Assembly (NCBI RefSeq): GCF_964340395.1
Contig: NC_135568.1
Location: 17,563,776 to 17,627,775 of the forward strand
Reading direction: 5' to 3'
From: Glandiceps talaboti
Lineage: Eukaryota; Hemichordata; Enteropneusta; Spengelidae
DNA: 64,000 nt
Made by a program: the position numbers and the translations under genes. Each line of letters opens with the position of its first letter. Within the stretch, counting starts at the first letter, position 1. Shown here piece by piece: positions 45,231-59,600 of this stretch. The notes beneath the pieces were generated by a model that saw nothing but the letters and a program-made list of their open reading frames with translations, was not told where the DNA came from and ran no database searches.

Positions 45231-48200
45231 TCAATTTAACCTTTTTGAAAAGATATTACCACGGATAATACAATTCTGTTCATCTCCAATATTTCTTCAT
45301 TCTGCTACAATCTACTTGTGACATAAGGTTGTCATTACTTGTCGTGTACTTAGGACTGACAAAAGAACTTTTTGATAACTTATACTTTCCATTGCAGATG
45401 GAAAGAAATATTGGGCTACAAAATTTAATGACCATTCTCAGTAATTATACAATTCCAAAATCTTCACTTACTTCTTCCACTTCATGATTGGCTGTCTGGT
45501 GTTCATCTGCCATCTGTGTTCGTGTCATCTTCCGTGACCTTGAGTTCCATCCTGAAAGGAATGAATCAAACAATACAGTATAAACTTATTGATGGAATGA
45601 AATAAGTTATTTAGATTCTAATACTTACTCTTAAAGTTGCCACTACTCAATTTAACCTTTTTGAAAAGATATTACCACGGATAATGTAATTCTGTTCATC
45701 TCCAAAATATTTCTTTATTCTCCTACAATCTACTTGTGAAATAAGGTTGTCATTACGTGTCGTGTGCTTAGTACTGACAAAAGAACTTTTTGATAACTTA
45801 TACTTTCCATTGCAGATGGGAATAAATATTGGGCAACAAAATTTAATGACCATTCTCAGTAATTATACAATTCCAAAATCTTCACTTACTTCTTCCACTT
45901 CTTGATTGGCTGTCTGGTGTTCATCTGCCATCTGTGTTCGTGTCATCTTCCGTGACCTTGAGTTCCATCCTGAAAGGAATGAATCAAACAATACAGTATA
46001 AACTTATTGATGGAATGAAATAGCAGTTATTTAGATTCTAATATTTACTCTTAAAGTTGCCACTACTCAATTTAACCTTTTTGAAAAGATATTACGACGG
46101 ATAATATAATTCTGTTCATCTCCAAAATATTTCTTTATTCTGCTACAATCTACTTGTGACATAAGGTTGTCATTACTTGTCGTGTGCTTAGTGCTGACAA
46201 AAGAACTTTTTGATAACTTATACTTTCCATTGCAGATGGGAAGAAATATTGGGCAACAAAATTCAATGACCATTGTCAGTAATTATACAATTCCAAAATC
46301 TTGACTTACTTCTTCCACTTCTTGATTGGCTGTCTGGTGTTCATCTGCCATCTGTGTTCGTGTCATCTTCCGTGACCTTGAGTTCCAACCTGAAAGGAAT
46401 GAATCAAACAATACAGTATAAACTTATTGATGGAATGAAATAACAGTTATTTAGATTCTAATACTTACTCTTAAAGTTGCCACTACTCAATTTAACCTTT
46501 TTGAAAAGATATTACCACGGATAATACAATTCTGTTTATCACCAAAATATTTCTTCATTCTGCTACAATCTACTTGTGACATAAGGTTGTCATTACTTGT
46601 CGTGTACTTAGTACTGACAAAAGAACTCTTTGATAACTTATACTTTCCATTGCAGATGGGAATAAATATTGGGCAACAAAATTTAATGACCATTGTCAGT
46701 AATTATTCAATTCCAAAATCTTCACTTACTTCTTCCACTTCATGATTGGCTGTCTGGTGTTCATCTGCCATCTGTGTTCGTGTCATCTTCCGTGACCTTG
46801 AGTTCCATCCTGAAAGGAATGAATCAAACAATACAGTATAAACTTATTGATGGAATGAAATAAGTTATTTAGATTCTAATATTTACTCTTAAAGTTGCCA
46901 CTACTAAATTTAACCTTTTTGAAAAGATATTACCACGGATAATACAATTCTGTTCATCACCAAAATATTTCTTCATTCTGCTACAATCTACTTGTGAAAT
47001 AAGGTTGTCATTACTTGTCGTGTGCTTAGTACTGACAAAAGAACTTTTTGATAACTTGTACTTTCCATTGCAGATGGGAATAAATATTGGGCAACAAAAT
47101 TTATTGACCATTGTCAGTAATTATACAATTCCAAAATCTTCACTTACTTCTTCCACTTCTTGATTGGCTGTCTGGTGTTCATCTGCCATCTGTGTTCGTG
47201 TCATCTTCCGTGACCTTGAGTTCCATCCTGAAAGGAATGAATCAAACAATACAGTATAAACTTATTGATGGAATGAAATAACAGTTATTTAGATTCTAAT
47301 ATTTACTCTTAAAGTTGCCACTACTCAATTTAATCTTTTTGAAAAGATATTACCACGGATAATATAATTCTGTTCATCTCCAAAATATTTCTTTATTCTT
47401 CTACCATCTACTTGTGAAATAAGGTTGTCATTACTTGCTTTGTGCTTAGTACTGACAAAAGAACTTTTTGATAACTTATACTTTCCATTGCAGATGGGAA
47501 TAAATATTGGGCAACAAAATTTAATGACCATTCTCAGTAATTATACAATTCCAAAATCTTCACTTACTTCTTCCACTTCTTGATTGGCTGTCTGGTGTTC
47601 ATCTGCCATCTGTGTTCGTGTCATCTTCCGTGACCTTGAGTTCCATCCTGAAAGGAATGAATCAAACAATACAGTATAAACTTATTGATGGAATGATATA
47701 GCAGTTATTTAGATTCTAATATTTACTCTTAAAGTTGCCACTACTCAATTTAACCTTTTTGAAAAGATATTACCACGGATAATATAATTCTGTTCATCTC
47801 CAAAATATTTCTTTATTCTGCTACAATCTACTTGTGACATAAGGTTGTCATTACTTGTCGTGTGCTTAGTGCTGACAAAAGAACTTTTTGATAACTTATA
47901 CTTTCCATTGCAGATGGAAAGAAATATTGGGCAACAAAATTTAATGACCATTGTCAGTAATTATACAATTCCAAAATCTTCACTTACTTCTTCCACTTCT
48001 TGATTGGCTGTCTGGTGTTCATCTGCCATCTGTGTTCGTGTCATCTTCCGTGACCTTGAGTTCCATCCTGAAAGGAATGAATCAAACAATACAGTATAAA
48101 CTTATTGATGGAATGAAATAACAGTTATTTAGATTCTAATATTTACTCTTAAAGTTGCCACTACTCAATTTAACCTTTTTGAAAAGATATTAGCACGGAT

Positions 48201-51200
48201 AATATAATTCTGTTCATCTCCAAAATATTTCTTTATTCTGCTACAATCTACTTGTGACATAAGGTTGTCATTACTTGTCGTGTGCTTAGTACTGACAAAA
48301 GAACTTTTTGATAACTTATACTTTCCATTGCAGATGGGAATAAATATTGGGCAACAAAATTTAATGACCATTCTCAGTAATTATACAATTCCAAAATCTT
48401 CACTTACTTCTTCCACTTCTTGATTGGCTGTCTGGTGTTCATCTGCCATCTGTGTTCGTGTCATCGTCCGTGACCTTGAGTTCCATCCTGAAAGGAATGA
48501 ATCAAACAATACAGTATAAACTTATTGATGGAATGAAATAACAGTTATTTAGATTCTAATATTTACTCTTAAAGTTGCCACTACTCAATTTAACCTTTTT
48601 GAAAAGATATTATCACGGATAATACAATTCTGTTCATCACCAAAATATTTCTTCATTCTGCTACAATCTACTTGTGACATAAGGTTGTCATTACTTGTCG
48701 TGTACTTAGTACTGACAAAAGAACTCTTTGATAACTTATACTTTCCATTGCAGATGGGAAGAAATATTGGGCAACAAAATTTAATGACCATTGTCAGTAA
48801 TTATTCAATTCCAAAATCTTCACTTACTTCTTCCACTTCTTGATTGGCTGTCTGGTGTTCATCTGCCATCTGTGTTCGTGTCATCTTCCGTGACCTTGAG
48901 TTCCATCCTGAAAGGAATGAATCAAACAATACAGTATAAACTTATTGATGGAATGAAATAACAGTTATTTAGATTCTAATATTTACTCTTAAAGTTGCCA
49001 ATACTCAATTTAACCTTTTAGAAAAGATATTATCACGGATAATACAATTCTGTTCATCTCCAAAATACTTCTTCATTCTGCTACAATCTACTTGTGAAAT
49101 AAGGTTGTCATTACGTGTCGTGTGCTTAGTACTGACAAAAGAACTTTTTGATAACTTATACTTTCCATTGCAGATGGGAAGAAATATTGGGCAACAAAAT
49201 TTAATGACCATTCTCAGTAATTATACAATTCCAAAATCTTCACTTACTTCTTCCACTTCTTGATTGGCTGTCTGGTGTTCATCTGCCATCTGTGTTCGTG
49301 TCATCTTCCGTGACCTTGAGTTCCATCCTGAAAGGAATGAATCAAACAATACAGTATAAACTTATTGATGGAATGAAATAACAGTTACTTAGATTCTAAT
49401 ATTTACTCTTAAAGTTGCCACTACTCAATTTAACCTTTTTGAAAAGATATTACCACGGATAATACAATTCTGTTCATCTCCAATATTTCTTCATTCTGCT
49501 ACAATCTACTTGTGACATAAGGTTGTCATTACTTGTCGTGTACTTAGGACTGACAAAAGAACTTTTTGATAACTTATACTTTCCATTGCAGATGGAAAGA
49601 AATATTGGGCTACAAAATTTAATGACCATTCTCAGTAATTATACAATTCCAAAATCTTCACTTACTTCTTCCACTTCATGATTGGCTGTCTGGTGTTCAT
49701 CTGCCATCTGTGTTCGTGTCATCTTCCGTGACCTTGAGTTCCATCCTGAAAGGAATGAATCAAACAATACAGTATAAACTTATTGATGGAATGAAATAAG
49801 TTATTTAGATTCTAATACTTACTCTTAAAGTTGCCACTACTCAATTTAACCTTTTTGAAAAGATATTACCACGGATAATGTAATTCTGTTCATCTCCAAA
49901 ATATTTCTTTATTCTCCTACAATCTACTTGTGAAATAAGGTTGTCATTACGTGTCGTGTGCTTAGTACTGACAAAAGAACTATTTGATAACTTATACTTT
50001 CCATTGCAGATGGGAATAAATATTGGGCAACAAAATTTAATGACCATTCTCAGTAATTATACAATTCCAAAATCTTCACTTACTTCTTCCACTTCTTGAT
50101 TGGCTGTCTGGTGTTCATCTGCCATCTGTGTTCGTGTCATCTTCCGTGACCTTGAGTTCCATCCTGAAAGGAATGAATCAAACAATACAGTATAAACTTA
50201 TTGATGGAATGAAATAGCAGTTATTTAGATTCTAATATTTACTCTTAAAGTTGCCACTACTCAATTTAACCTTTTTGAAAAGATATTACGACGGATAATA
50301 TAATTCTGTTCATCTCCAAAATATTTCTTTATTCTGCTACAATCTACTTGTGACATAAGGTTGTCATTACTTGTCGTGTGCTTAGTGCTGACAAAAGAAC
50401 TTTTTGATAACTTATACTTTCCATTGCAGATGGGAAGAAATATTGGGCAACAAAATTCAATGACCATTGTCAGTAATTATACAATTCCAAAATCTTCACT
50501 TACTTCTTCCACTTCTTGATTGGCTGTCTGGTGTTCATCTGCCATCTGTGTTCGTGTCATCTTCCGTGACCTTGAGTTCCATCCTGAAAGGAATGAATCA
50601 AACAATACAGTATAAACTTATTGATGGAATGAAATAACAGTTATTTAGATTCTAATATTTACTCTTAAAGTTGCCACTACTCAATTTAACCTTTTTGAAA
50701 AGATATTACCACGGATAATACAATTCTGTTCATCACCAAAATATTTCTTCATTCTGCTACAATCTACTTGTGACATAAGGTTGTCATTACTTGTCGTGTA
50801 CTTAGTACTGACAAAAGAACTTTTTGATAACTTATACTTTCCATTGCAGATGGGAATAAATATTGGGCAACAAAATTTAATGACCATTCTCAGTAATTAT
50901 ACAATTCCAAAATCTTCACTTACTTCTTCCACTTCTTGATTGGCTGTCTGGTGTTCATCTGCCATCTGTGTTCGTGTCATCTTCCGTGACCTTGAGTTCC
51001 ATCCTGAAAGGAATGAATCAAACAATACAGTATAAACTTATTGATGGAATGAAATAGCAGTTATTTAGATTCTAATATTTACTCTTAAAGTTGCCACTAC
51101 TCAATTTAACCTTTTTGAAAAGATATTACCACGGATAATATAATTCTGTTCATCTCCAAAATATTTCTTTATTCTGCTACAATCTACTTGTGACATAAGA

Positions 51201-53620
51201 TTGTCATTACTTGTCGTGTGCTTAGTGCTGACAAAAGAACTTTTTGATAACTTATACTTTCCATTGCAGATGGAAAGAAATATTGGGCAACAAAATTTAA
51301 TGACCATTGTCAGTAATTATACAATTCCAAAATCTTCACTTACTTCTTCCACTTCTTGATTGGCTGTCTGGTGTTCATCTGCCATCTGTGTTCGTGTCAT
51401 CTTCCGTGACCTTGAGTTCCATCCTGAAAGGAATGAATCAAACAATACAGTATAAACTTATTGATGGAATGAAATAGCAGTTATTTAGATTCTAATATTT
51501 ACTCTTAAAGTTGCCACTACTCAATTTAACCTTTTTGAAAAGATATTACCACGGATAATATAATTCTGTTCATCTCCAAAATATTTCTTTATTCTGCTAC
51601 AATCTACTTGTGACATAAGGTTGTAATTACTTGTCGTGTGCTTAGTGCTGACAAAAGAACTTTTTGATAACTTATACTTTCCATTGCAGATGGAAAGAAA
51701 TATTGGGCAACAAAATTTAATGACCATTCTCAGTAATTATACAATTCCAAAATCTTCACTTACTTCTTCCACTTCTTGATTGGCTGTCTGGTGTTCATCT
51801 GCCATCTGTGTTCGTGTCATCTTCCGTGACCTTGAGTTCCATCCTGAAAGGAATGAATCAAACAATACAGTATAAACTTATTGATGGAATGAAATAACAG
51901 TTATTTAGATTCTAATATTTACTCTTAAAGTTGCCACTACTCAATTTAACCTTTTTGAAAAGATATTACCACGGATAATACAATTCTGTTCATCACCAAA
52001 ATATTTCTTCATTCTGCTACAATCTACTTGTGACATAAGGTTGTCATTACTTGTCGTGTACTTAGTACTGACAAAAGAACTTTTTGATAACTTATACTTT
52101 CCATTGCAGATCGGAATAAATATTTGGCAACAAAATTTAATGACCATTCTCAGTAATTATACAATTCCAAAATCTTCACTTACTTCTTCCACTTCTTGAT
52201 TGGCTGTCTGGTGTTCATCTACCTTCTGTGTTCGTGTCATCTTCCTTGACCTTGAGTTCCATCCTGAAAGGAATGAATCAAACAATACAGTATAAACTTA
52301 TTGATGGAATGAAATAACAGTTATTTAGATTCTAATATTTACTCTTAAAGTTGCCACTACTCAATTTAACCTTTTTGAAAAGATATCTTCACAGATAATA
52401 CAATTCTGTTCATCTCCAAAATACTTCTTCATTCTGCTCCAATCTACTTGTGACATAAGGTTGTCATTACTTGTCTTGTACATAGTACTGACAAAAGAAC
52501 TCTTTGATAACTTATACTTTCCATTGCAGATGGGAATAAATATTGGGCAACAAAATTTAATGACCATTCTCAGTAATTATACAATTCCAAAATCTTCACT
52601 TACTTCTTCCACTTCATGATTGGCTGTCTGGTGTTCATCTGCCATCTGTGTTCGTGTCATCTTCCGTGACCTTGAGTTCCATCCTGAAAGGAATGAATCA
52701 AACAATACAGTATAAACTTATTGATGGAATGAAATAAGTTATTTAGATTCTAATACTTACTCTTAAAGTTGCCACTACTCAATTTAACCTTTTTGAAAAG
52801 ATATTACCACGGATAATGTAATTCTGTTCATCTCCAAAATATTTCTTTATTCTCCTACAATCTACTTGTGAAATAAGGTTGTCATTACGTGTCGTGTGCT
52901 TAGTACTGACAAAAGAACTTTTTGATAACTTATACTTTCCATTGCAGATGGGAAGAAATATTGGGCAACAAAATTTAATGACCATTCTCAGTAATTATAC
53001 AATTCCAAAATCTTCACTTACTTCTTCCACTTCTTGATTGGCTGTCTGGTGTTCATCTGCCATCTGTGTTCGTGTCATCTTCCGTGACCTTGAGTTCCAT
53101 CCTGAAAGGAATGAATCAAACAATACAGTATAAACTTATTGATGGAATGAAATAACAGTTACTTAGATTCTAATATTTACTCTTAAAGTTGCCACTACTC
53201 AATTTAACCTTTTTGAAAAGATATTACCACGGATAATATAATTCTGTTCATCTCCAAAATATTTCTTTATTCTGCTACAATCTACTTGTGAAATAAGGTT
53301 GTCATTACTTGTCGTGTGCTTAGTACTGACAAAAGAACTTTTTGATAACTTGTACTTTCCATTGCAGATGGGAATAAATATTGGGCAACAAAATGTAATG
53401 ACCATTCTCAGTAATTATACAATTCCAAAATCTTCACTTACTTCTTCCACTTCTTGATTGGCTGTCTGGTGTTCATCTGCCATCTGTGTTCGTGTCATCT
53501 TCCGTGACCTTGAGTTCCATCCTGAAAGGAATGAATCAAACAATACAGTATAAACTTATTGATGGAATGAAATAACAGTTATTTAGATTCTAATATTTAC
53601 TCTTAAAGTTGCCACTACTC
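45231..53620 (-). repeat. higher-order repeat block, about 10 units (4.2 kb)
   Basis: The unit with a short CTCCAATATTTC and TTAGGACTGAC at about 45286-45355 recurs at about 49480-49550, and the unit with TTACGACGG at about 46092 recurs at about 50287, both about 4,195 bp apart. The order of subtypes diverges after the third or fourth unit. Confidence 0.7.
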
Positions 53621-56600
53621 AATTTAACCTTTTTGAAAAGATATTACCACGGATAATACAATTCTGTTCATCACCAAAATATTTCTTCATTCTGCTACAA
53701 TCTACTTGTGACATAAGGTTGTCATTACTTGTCGTGTGCTTAGTACTGACAAAAGAACTTTTTGATAACTTGTACTTTCCATTGCAGATGGGAATAAATA
53801 TTAGGCAACAAAATTTAATGACCATTGTCAGTAATTATACAATTCCAAAATCTTCACTTACTTCTTCCACTTCTTGATTGGCTGTCTGGTGTTCATCTGC
53901 CATCTGTGTTCGTGTCATCTCCCTTGACCTTGAGTTCCATCCTGAAAGGAATGAATCAAACAATACAGTATAAACTTATTGATGGAATGAAATAACAGTT
54001 ATTTAGATTCTAATACTTACTCAAAGTTGCCACTACTCAATTTAACCTTTTTGAAAAGATATTACCACGGATAATACAATTCTGTTCATCACCAAAATAT
54101 TTCTTCATTCTGCTACAATCTACTTGTGACATAAGGTTGTCATTACTTGTCGTGTACTTAGTACTGACAAAAGAACTCTTTGATAACTTATACTTTCCAT
54201 TGCAGATGGGAATAAATATTGGGCAACAAAATTTAATGACCATTGTCAGTAATTATACAATTCCAAAATCTTCACTTACTTCTTCCACTTCTTGATTGGC
54301 TGTCTGGTGTTCATCTGCCATCTGTGTTCGTGTCATCTTCCGTGACCTTGAGTTCCATCCTGAAAGGAATGAATCAAACAATAAAGTATAAACTTATTGA
54401 TGGAATGAAATAACAGTTATTTAGATTCTAATATTTACTCTTAAAGTTGCCACTACTCAATTTAACCTTTTTGAAAAGATATTACCACGGATAATACAAT
54501 TCTGTTCATCACCAAAATATTTCTTCATTCTGCTACAATCTACTTGTGACATAAGGTTGTCATTACTTGTCGTGTACTTAGTACTGACAAAAGAACTTTT
54601 TGATAACTTATACTTTCCATTGCAGATGGGAATAAATATTTGGCAACAAAATTTAATGACCATTCTCAGTAATTATACAATTCCAAAATCTTCACTTACT
54701 TCTTCCACTTCTTGATTGGCTGTCTTGTGTTCATCTACCTTCTGTGTTCGTGTCATCTTCCTTGACCTTGAGTTCCATCCTGAAAGGAATGAATCAAACA
54801 ATACAGTATAAACTTATTGATGGAATGAAATAACAGTTATTTAGATTCTAATATTTACTCTTAAAGTTGCCACTACTCAATTTAACCTTTTTGAAAAGAT
54901 ATTACCACTGATAATACAATTCTGTTCATCACCAAAATATTTCTTCATTCTGCTACAATCTACTTGTGACATAAGGTTGTCATTACTTGTCGTGTACATA
55001 GTACTGACAAAAGAACTCTTTGATAACTTATACTTTCCATTGCAGATGGGAATAAATATTGGGCAACAAAATTTAATGACCATTCTCAGTAATTATACAA
55101 TTCCAAAATCTTCACTTACTTCTTCCACTTCTTGATTGGCTGTCTGGTGTTCATCTGCCATCTGTGTTCGTGTCATCTTCCGTGACCTTGAGTTCCATCC
55201 TGAAAGAAATGAATCAAACAATACAGTATAAACTTATTGATGGAATGAAATAACAGTTATTTAGATTCTAATATTTACTCTTAAAGTTGCCACTACTCAA
55301 TTTAACCTTTTTGAAAAGATATCTTCACAGATAATACAATTCTGTTCATCTCCAAAATACTTCTTCATTCTGCTACAATCTACTTGTGACATAAGGTTGT
55401 CATTACTTGTCTTGTACATAGTACTGACAAAAGAACTCTTTGATAACTTATACTTTCCATTGCAGATGGGAATAAATATTGGGCAACAAAATTTAATGAC
55501 CATTCTCAGTAATTATACAATTCCAAAATCTTCACTTACTTCTTCCACTTCATGATTGGCTGTCTGGTGTTCATCTGCCATCTGTGTTCGTGTCATCTTC
55601 CGTGACCTTGAGTTCCATCCTGAAAGGAATGAATCAAACAATACAGTATAAACTTATTGATGGAATGAAATAAGTTATTTAGATTCTAATACTTACTCTT
55701 AAAGTTGCCACTACTCAATTTAACCTTTTTGAAAAGATATTACCACGGATAATGTAATTCTGTTCATCTCCAAAATATTTCTTTATTCTCCTACAATCTA
55801 CTTGTGAAATAAGGTTGTCATTACGTGTCGTGTGCTTAGTACTGACAAAAGAACTTTTTGATAACTTATACTTTCCATTGCAGATGGGAAGAAATATTGG
55901 GCAACAAAATTTAATGACCATTCTCAGTAATTATACAATTCCAAAATCTTCACTTACTTCTTCCACTTCTTGATTGGCTGTCTGGTGTTCATCTGCCATC
56001 TGTGTTCGTGTCATCTTCCGTGACCTTGAGTTCCATCCTGAAAGGAATGAATCAAACAATACAGTATAAACTTATTGATGGAATGAAATAACAGTTACTT
56101 AGATTCTAATATTTACTCTTAAAGTTGCCACTACTCAATTTAACCTTTTTGAAAAGATATTACCACGGATAATATAATTCTGTTCATCTCCAAAATATTT
56201 CTTTATTCTGCTACAATCTACTTGTGAAATAAGGTTGTCATTACTTGTCGTGTGCTTAGTACTGACAAAAGAACTTTTTGATAACTTGTACTTTCCATTG
56301 CAGATGGGAATAAATATTGGGCAACAAAATGTAATGACCATTCTCAGTAATTATACAATTCCAAAATCTTCACTTACTTCTTCCACTTCTTGATTGGCTG
56401 TCTGGTGTTCATCTGCCATCTGTGTTCGTGTCATCTTCCGTGACCTTGAGTTCCATCCTGAAGGAATGAATCAAACAATACAGTATAAACTTATTGATGG
56501 AATGAAATAGCAGTTATTTAGATTCTAATATTTACTCTTAAAGTTGCCACTACTCAATTTAACCTTTTTGAAAAGATATTACCACGGATAATATAATTCT

Positions 56601-59600
56601 GTTCATCTCCAAAATATTTCTTTATTCTGCTACAATCTACTTGTGACATAAGGTTGTCATTACTTGTCGTGTGCTTAGTGCTGACAAAGGAACTTTTTGA
56701 TAACTTATACTTTCCATTGCAGATGGAAAGAAATATTGGGCAACAAAATTTAATGACCATTCTCAGTAATTATACAATTCCAAAATCATCACTTACTTCT
56801 TCCACTTCTTGATTGGCTGTCTGGTGTTCATCTGCCATCTGTGTTCGTGTCATCTTCCGTGACCTTGAGTTCCATCCTGAAAGGAATGAATCAAACAATA
56901 CAGTATAAACTTATTGATGGAATGAAATAACAGTTATTTAGATTCTAATATTTACTCTTAAAGTTGCCACTACTCAATTTAACCTTTTTGAAAAGATATT
57001 ATCACGGATAATATAATTCTGTTCATCTCCAAAATATTTCTTTATTCTGCTACAATCTACTTGTGACATAAGGTTGTCATTACTTGTCGTGTGCTTAGTA
57101 CTGACAAAAGAACTTTTTGATAACTTATACTTTCCATTGCAGATGGGAATAAATATTGGGCAACAAAATTTAATGACCATTCTCAGTAATTATACAATTC
57201 CAAAATCTTCACTTACTTCTTCCACTTCATGATTGGCTGTCTGGTGTTCATCTGCCATCTGTGTTCGTGTCATCTTCCGTGACCTTGAGTTCCATCCTGA
57301 AAGGAATGAATCAAACAATACAGTATAAACTTATTGATGGAATGAAATAAGTTATTTAGATTCTAATACTTACTCTTAAAGTTGCCACTACTCAATTTAA
57401 CCTTTTTGAAAAGATATTACCACGGATAATATAATTCTGTTCATCTCCAAAATATTTCTTTATTCTGCTACAATCTACTTGTGAAATAAGGTTGTCATTA
57501 CTTGTCGTGTGCTTAGTACTGACAAAAGAACTTTTTGATAACTTGTACTTTCCATTGCAGATGGGAATAAATATTGGGCAACAAAATTTAATGACCATTC
57601 TCAGTAATTATACAATTCCAAAATCTTCACTTCTTCCACTTCTTGATTGGCTGTCTGGTGTTCATCTGCCATCTGTGTTCGTGTCATCTTCCGTGACCTT
57701 GAGTTCCATCCTGAAGGAATGAATCAAACAATACAGTATAAACTTATTGATGGAATGAAATAGCAGTTATTTAGATTCTAATATTTACTCTTAAAGTTGC
57801 CACTACTCAATTTAACCTTTTTGAAAAGATATTACCACGGATAATATAATTCTGTTCATCTCCAAAATATTTCTTTATTCTGCTACAATCTACTTGTGAC
57901 ATAAGGTTGTCATTACTTGTCGTGTGCTTAGTGCTGACAAAGGAACTTTTTGATAACTTATACTTTCCATTGCAGATGGAAAGAAATATTGGGCAACAAA
58001 ATTTAATGACCATTGTCAGTAATTATACAATTCCAAAATCATCACTTACTTCTTCCACTTCTTGATTGGCTGTCTGGTGTTCATCTGCCATCTGTGTTCG
58101 TGTCATCTTCCGTGACCTTGAGTTCCATCCTGAAAGGAATGAATCAAACAATACAGTATAAACTTATTGATGGAATGAAACAACAGTTATTTAGATTCTA
58201 ATATTTACTCTTAAAGTTGCCACTACTCAATTTAACCTTTTTGAAAAGATATTATCACGGATAATATAATTCTGTTCATCTCCAAAATATTTCTTTATTC
58301 TGCTACAATCTACTTGTGACATAAGGTTGTCATTACTTGTCGTGTGCTTAGTACTGACAAAAGAACTTTTTGATAACTTATACTTTCCATTGCAGATGGG
58401 AATAAATATTGGGCAACAAAATTTAATGACCATTCTCAGTAATTATACAATTCCAAAATCTTCACTTACTTCTTCCACTTCATGATTGGCTGTCTGGTGT
58501 TCATCTGCCATCTGTGTTCGTGTCATCTTCCGTGACCTTGAGTTCCATCCTGAAAGGAATGAATCAAACAATACAGTATAAACTTATTGATGGAATGAAA
58601 TAACAGTTACTTAGATTCTAATATTTACTCTTAAAGTTGCCACTACTCAATTTAACCTTTTTGAAAAGATATTACCACGGATAATATAATTCTGTTCATC
58701 TCCAAAATATTTCTTTATTCTGCTACAATCTACTTGTGAAATAAGGTTGTCATTACTTGTCGTGTGCTTAGTACTGACAAAAGAACTTTTTGATAACTTG
58801 TACTATCCATTGCAGATGGGAATAAATATTGGGCAACAAAATTTAATGACCATTCTCAGTAATTATACAATTCCAAAATCTTCACTTACTTCTTCCACTT
58901 CTTGATTGGCTGTCTGGTGTTCATCTGCCATCTGTGTTCGTGTCATCTTCCGTGACCTTGAGTTCCATCCTGAAGGAATGAATCAAACAATACAGTATAA
59001 ACTTATTGATGGAATGAAATAGCAGTTATTTAGATTCTAATATTTACTCTTAAAGTTGCCACTACTCAATTTAACCTTTTTGAAAAGATATTACCACGGA
59101 TAATATAATTCTGTTCATCTCCAAAATATTTCTTTCTTCTGCTACAATCTACTTGTGACATAACGTTGTCATTACTTGTCGTGTGCTTAGTGCTGACAAA
59201 AGAACTTTTTGATAACTTATACTTTCCATTGCAGATGGAAAGAAATATTGGGCAACAAAATTTAATGACCATTGTCAGTAATTATACAATTCCAAAATCT
59301 TCACTTACTTCTTCCACTTCTTGATTGGCTGTCTGGTGTTCATCTGCCATCTGTGTTCGTGTCATCTTCCGTGACCTTGAGTTCCATCCTGAAAGGAATG
59401 AATCAAACAATACAGTATAAACTTATTGATGGAATGAAATAACAGTTATTTAGATTCTAATATTTACTCTTAAAGTTGCCACTACTCAATTTAACCTTTT
59501 TGAAAAGATATTATCACGGATAATATAATTCTGTTCATCTCCAAAATATTTCTTTATTCTGCTACAATCTACTTGTGACATAAGGTTGTCATTACTTGTC

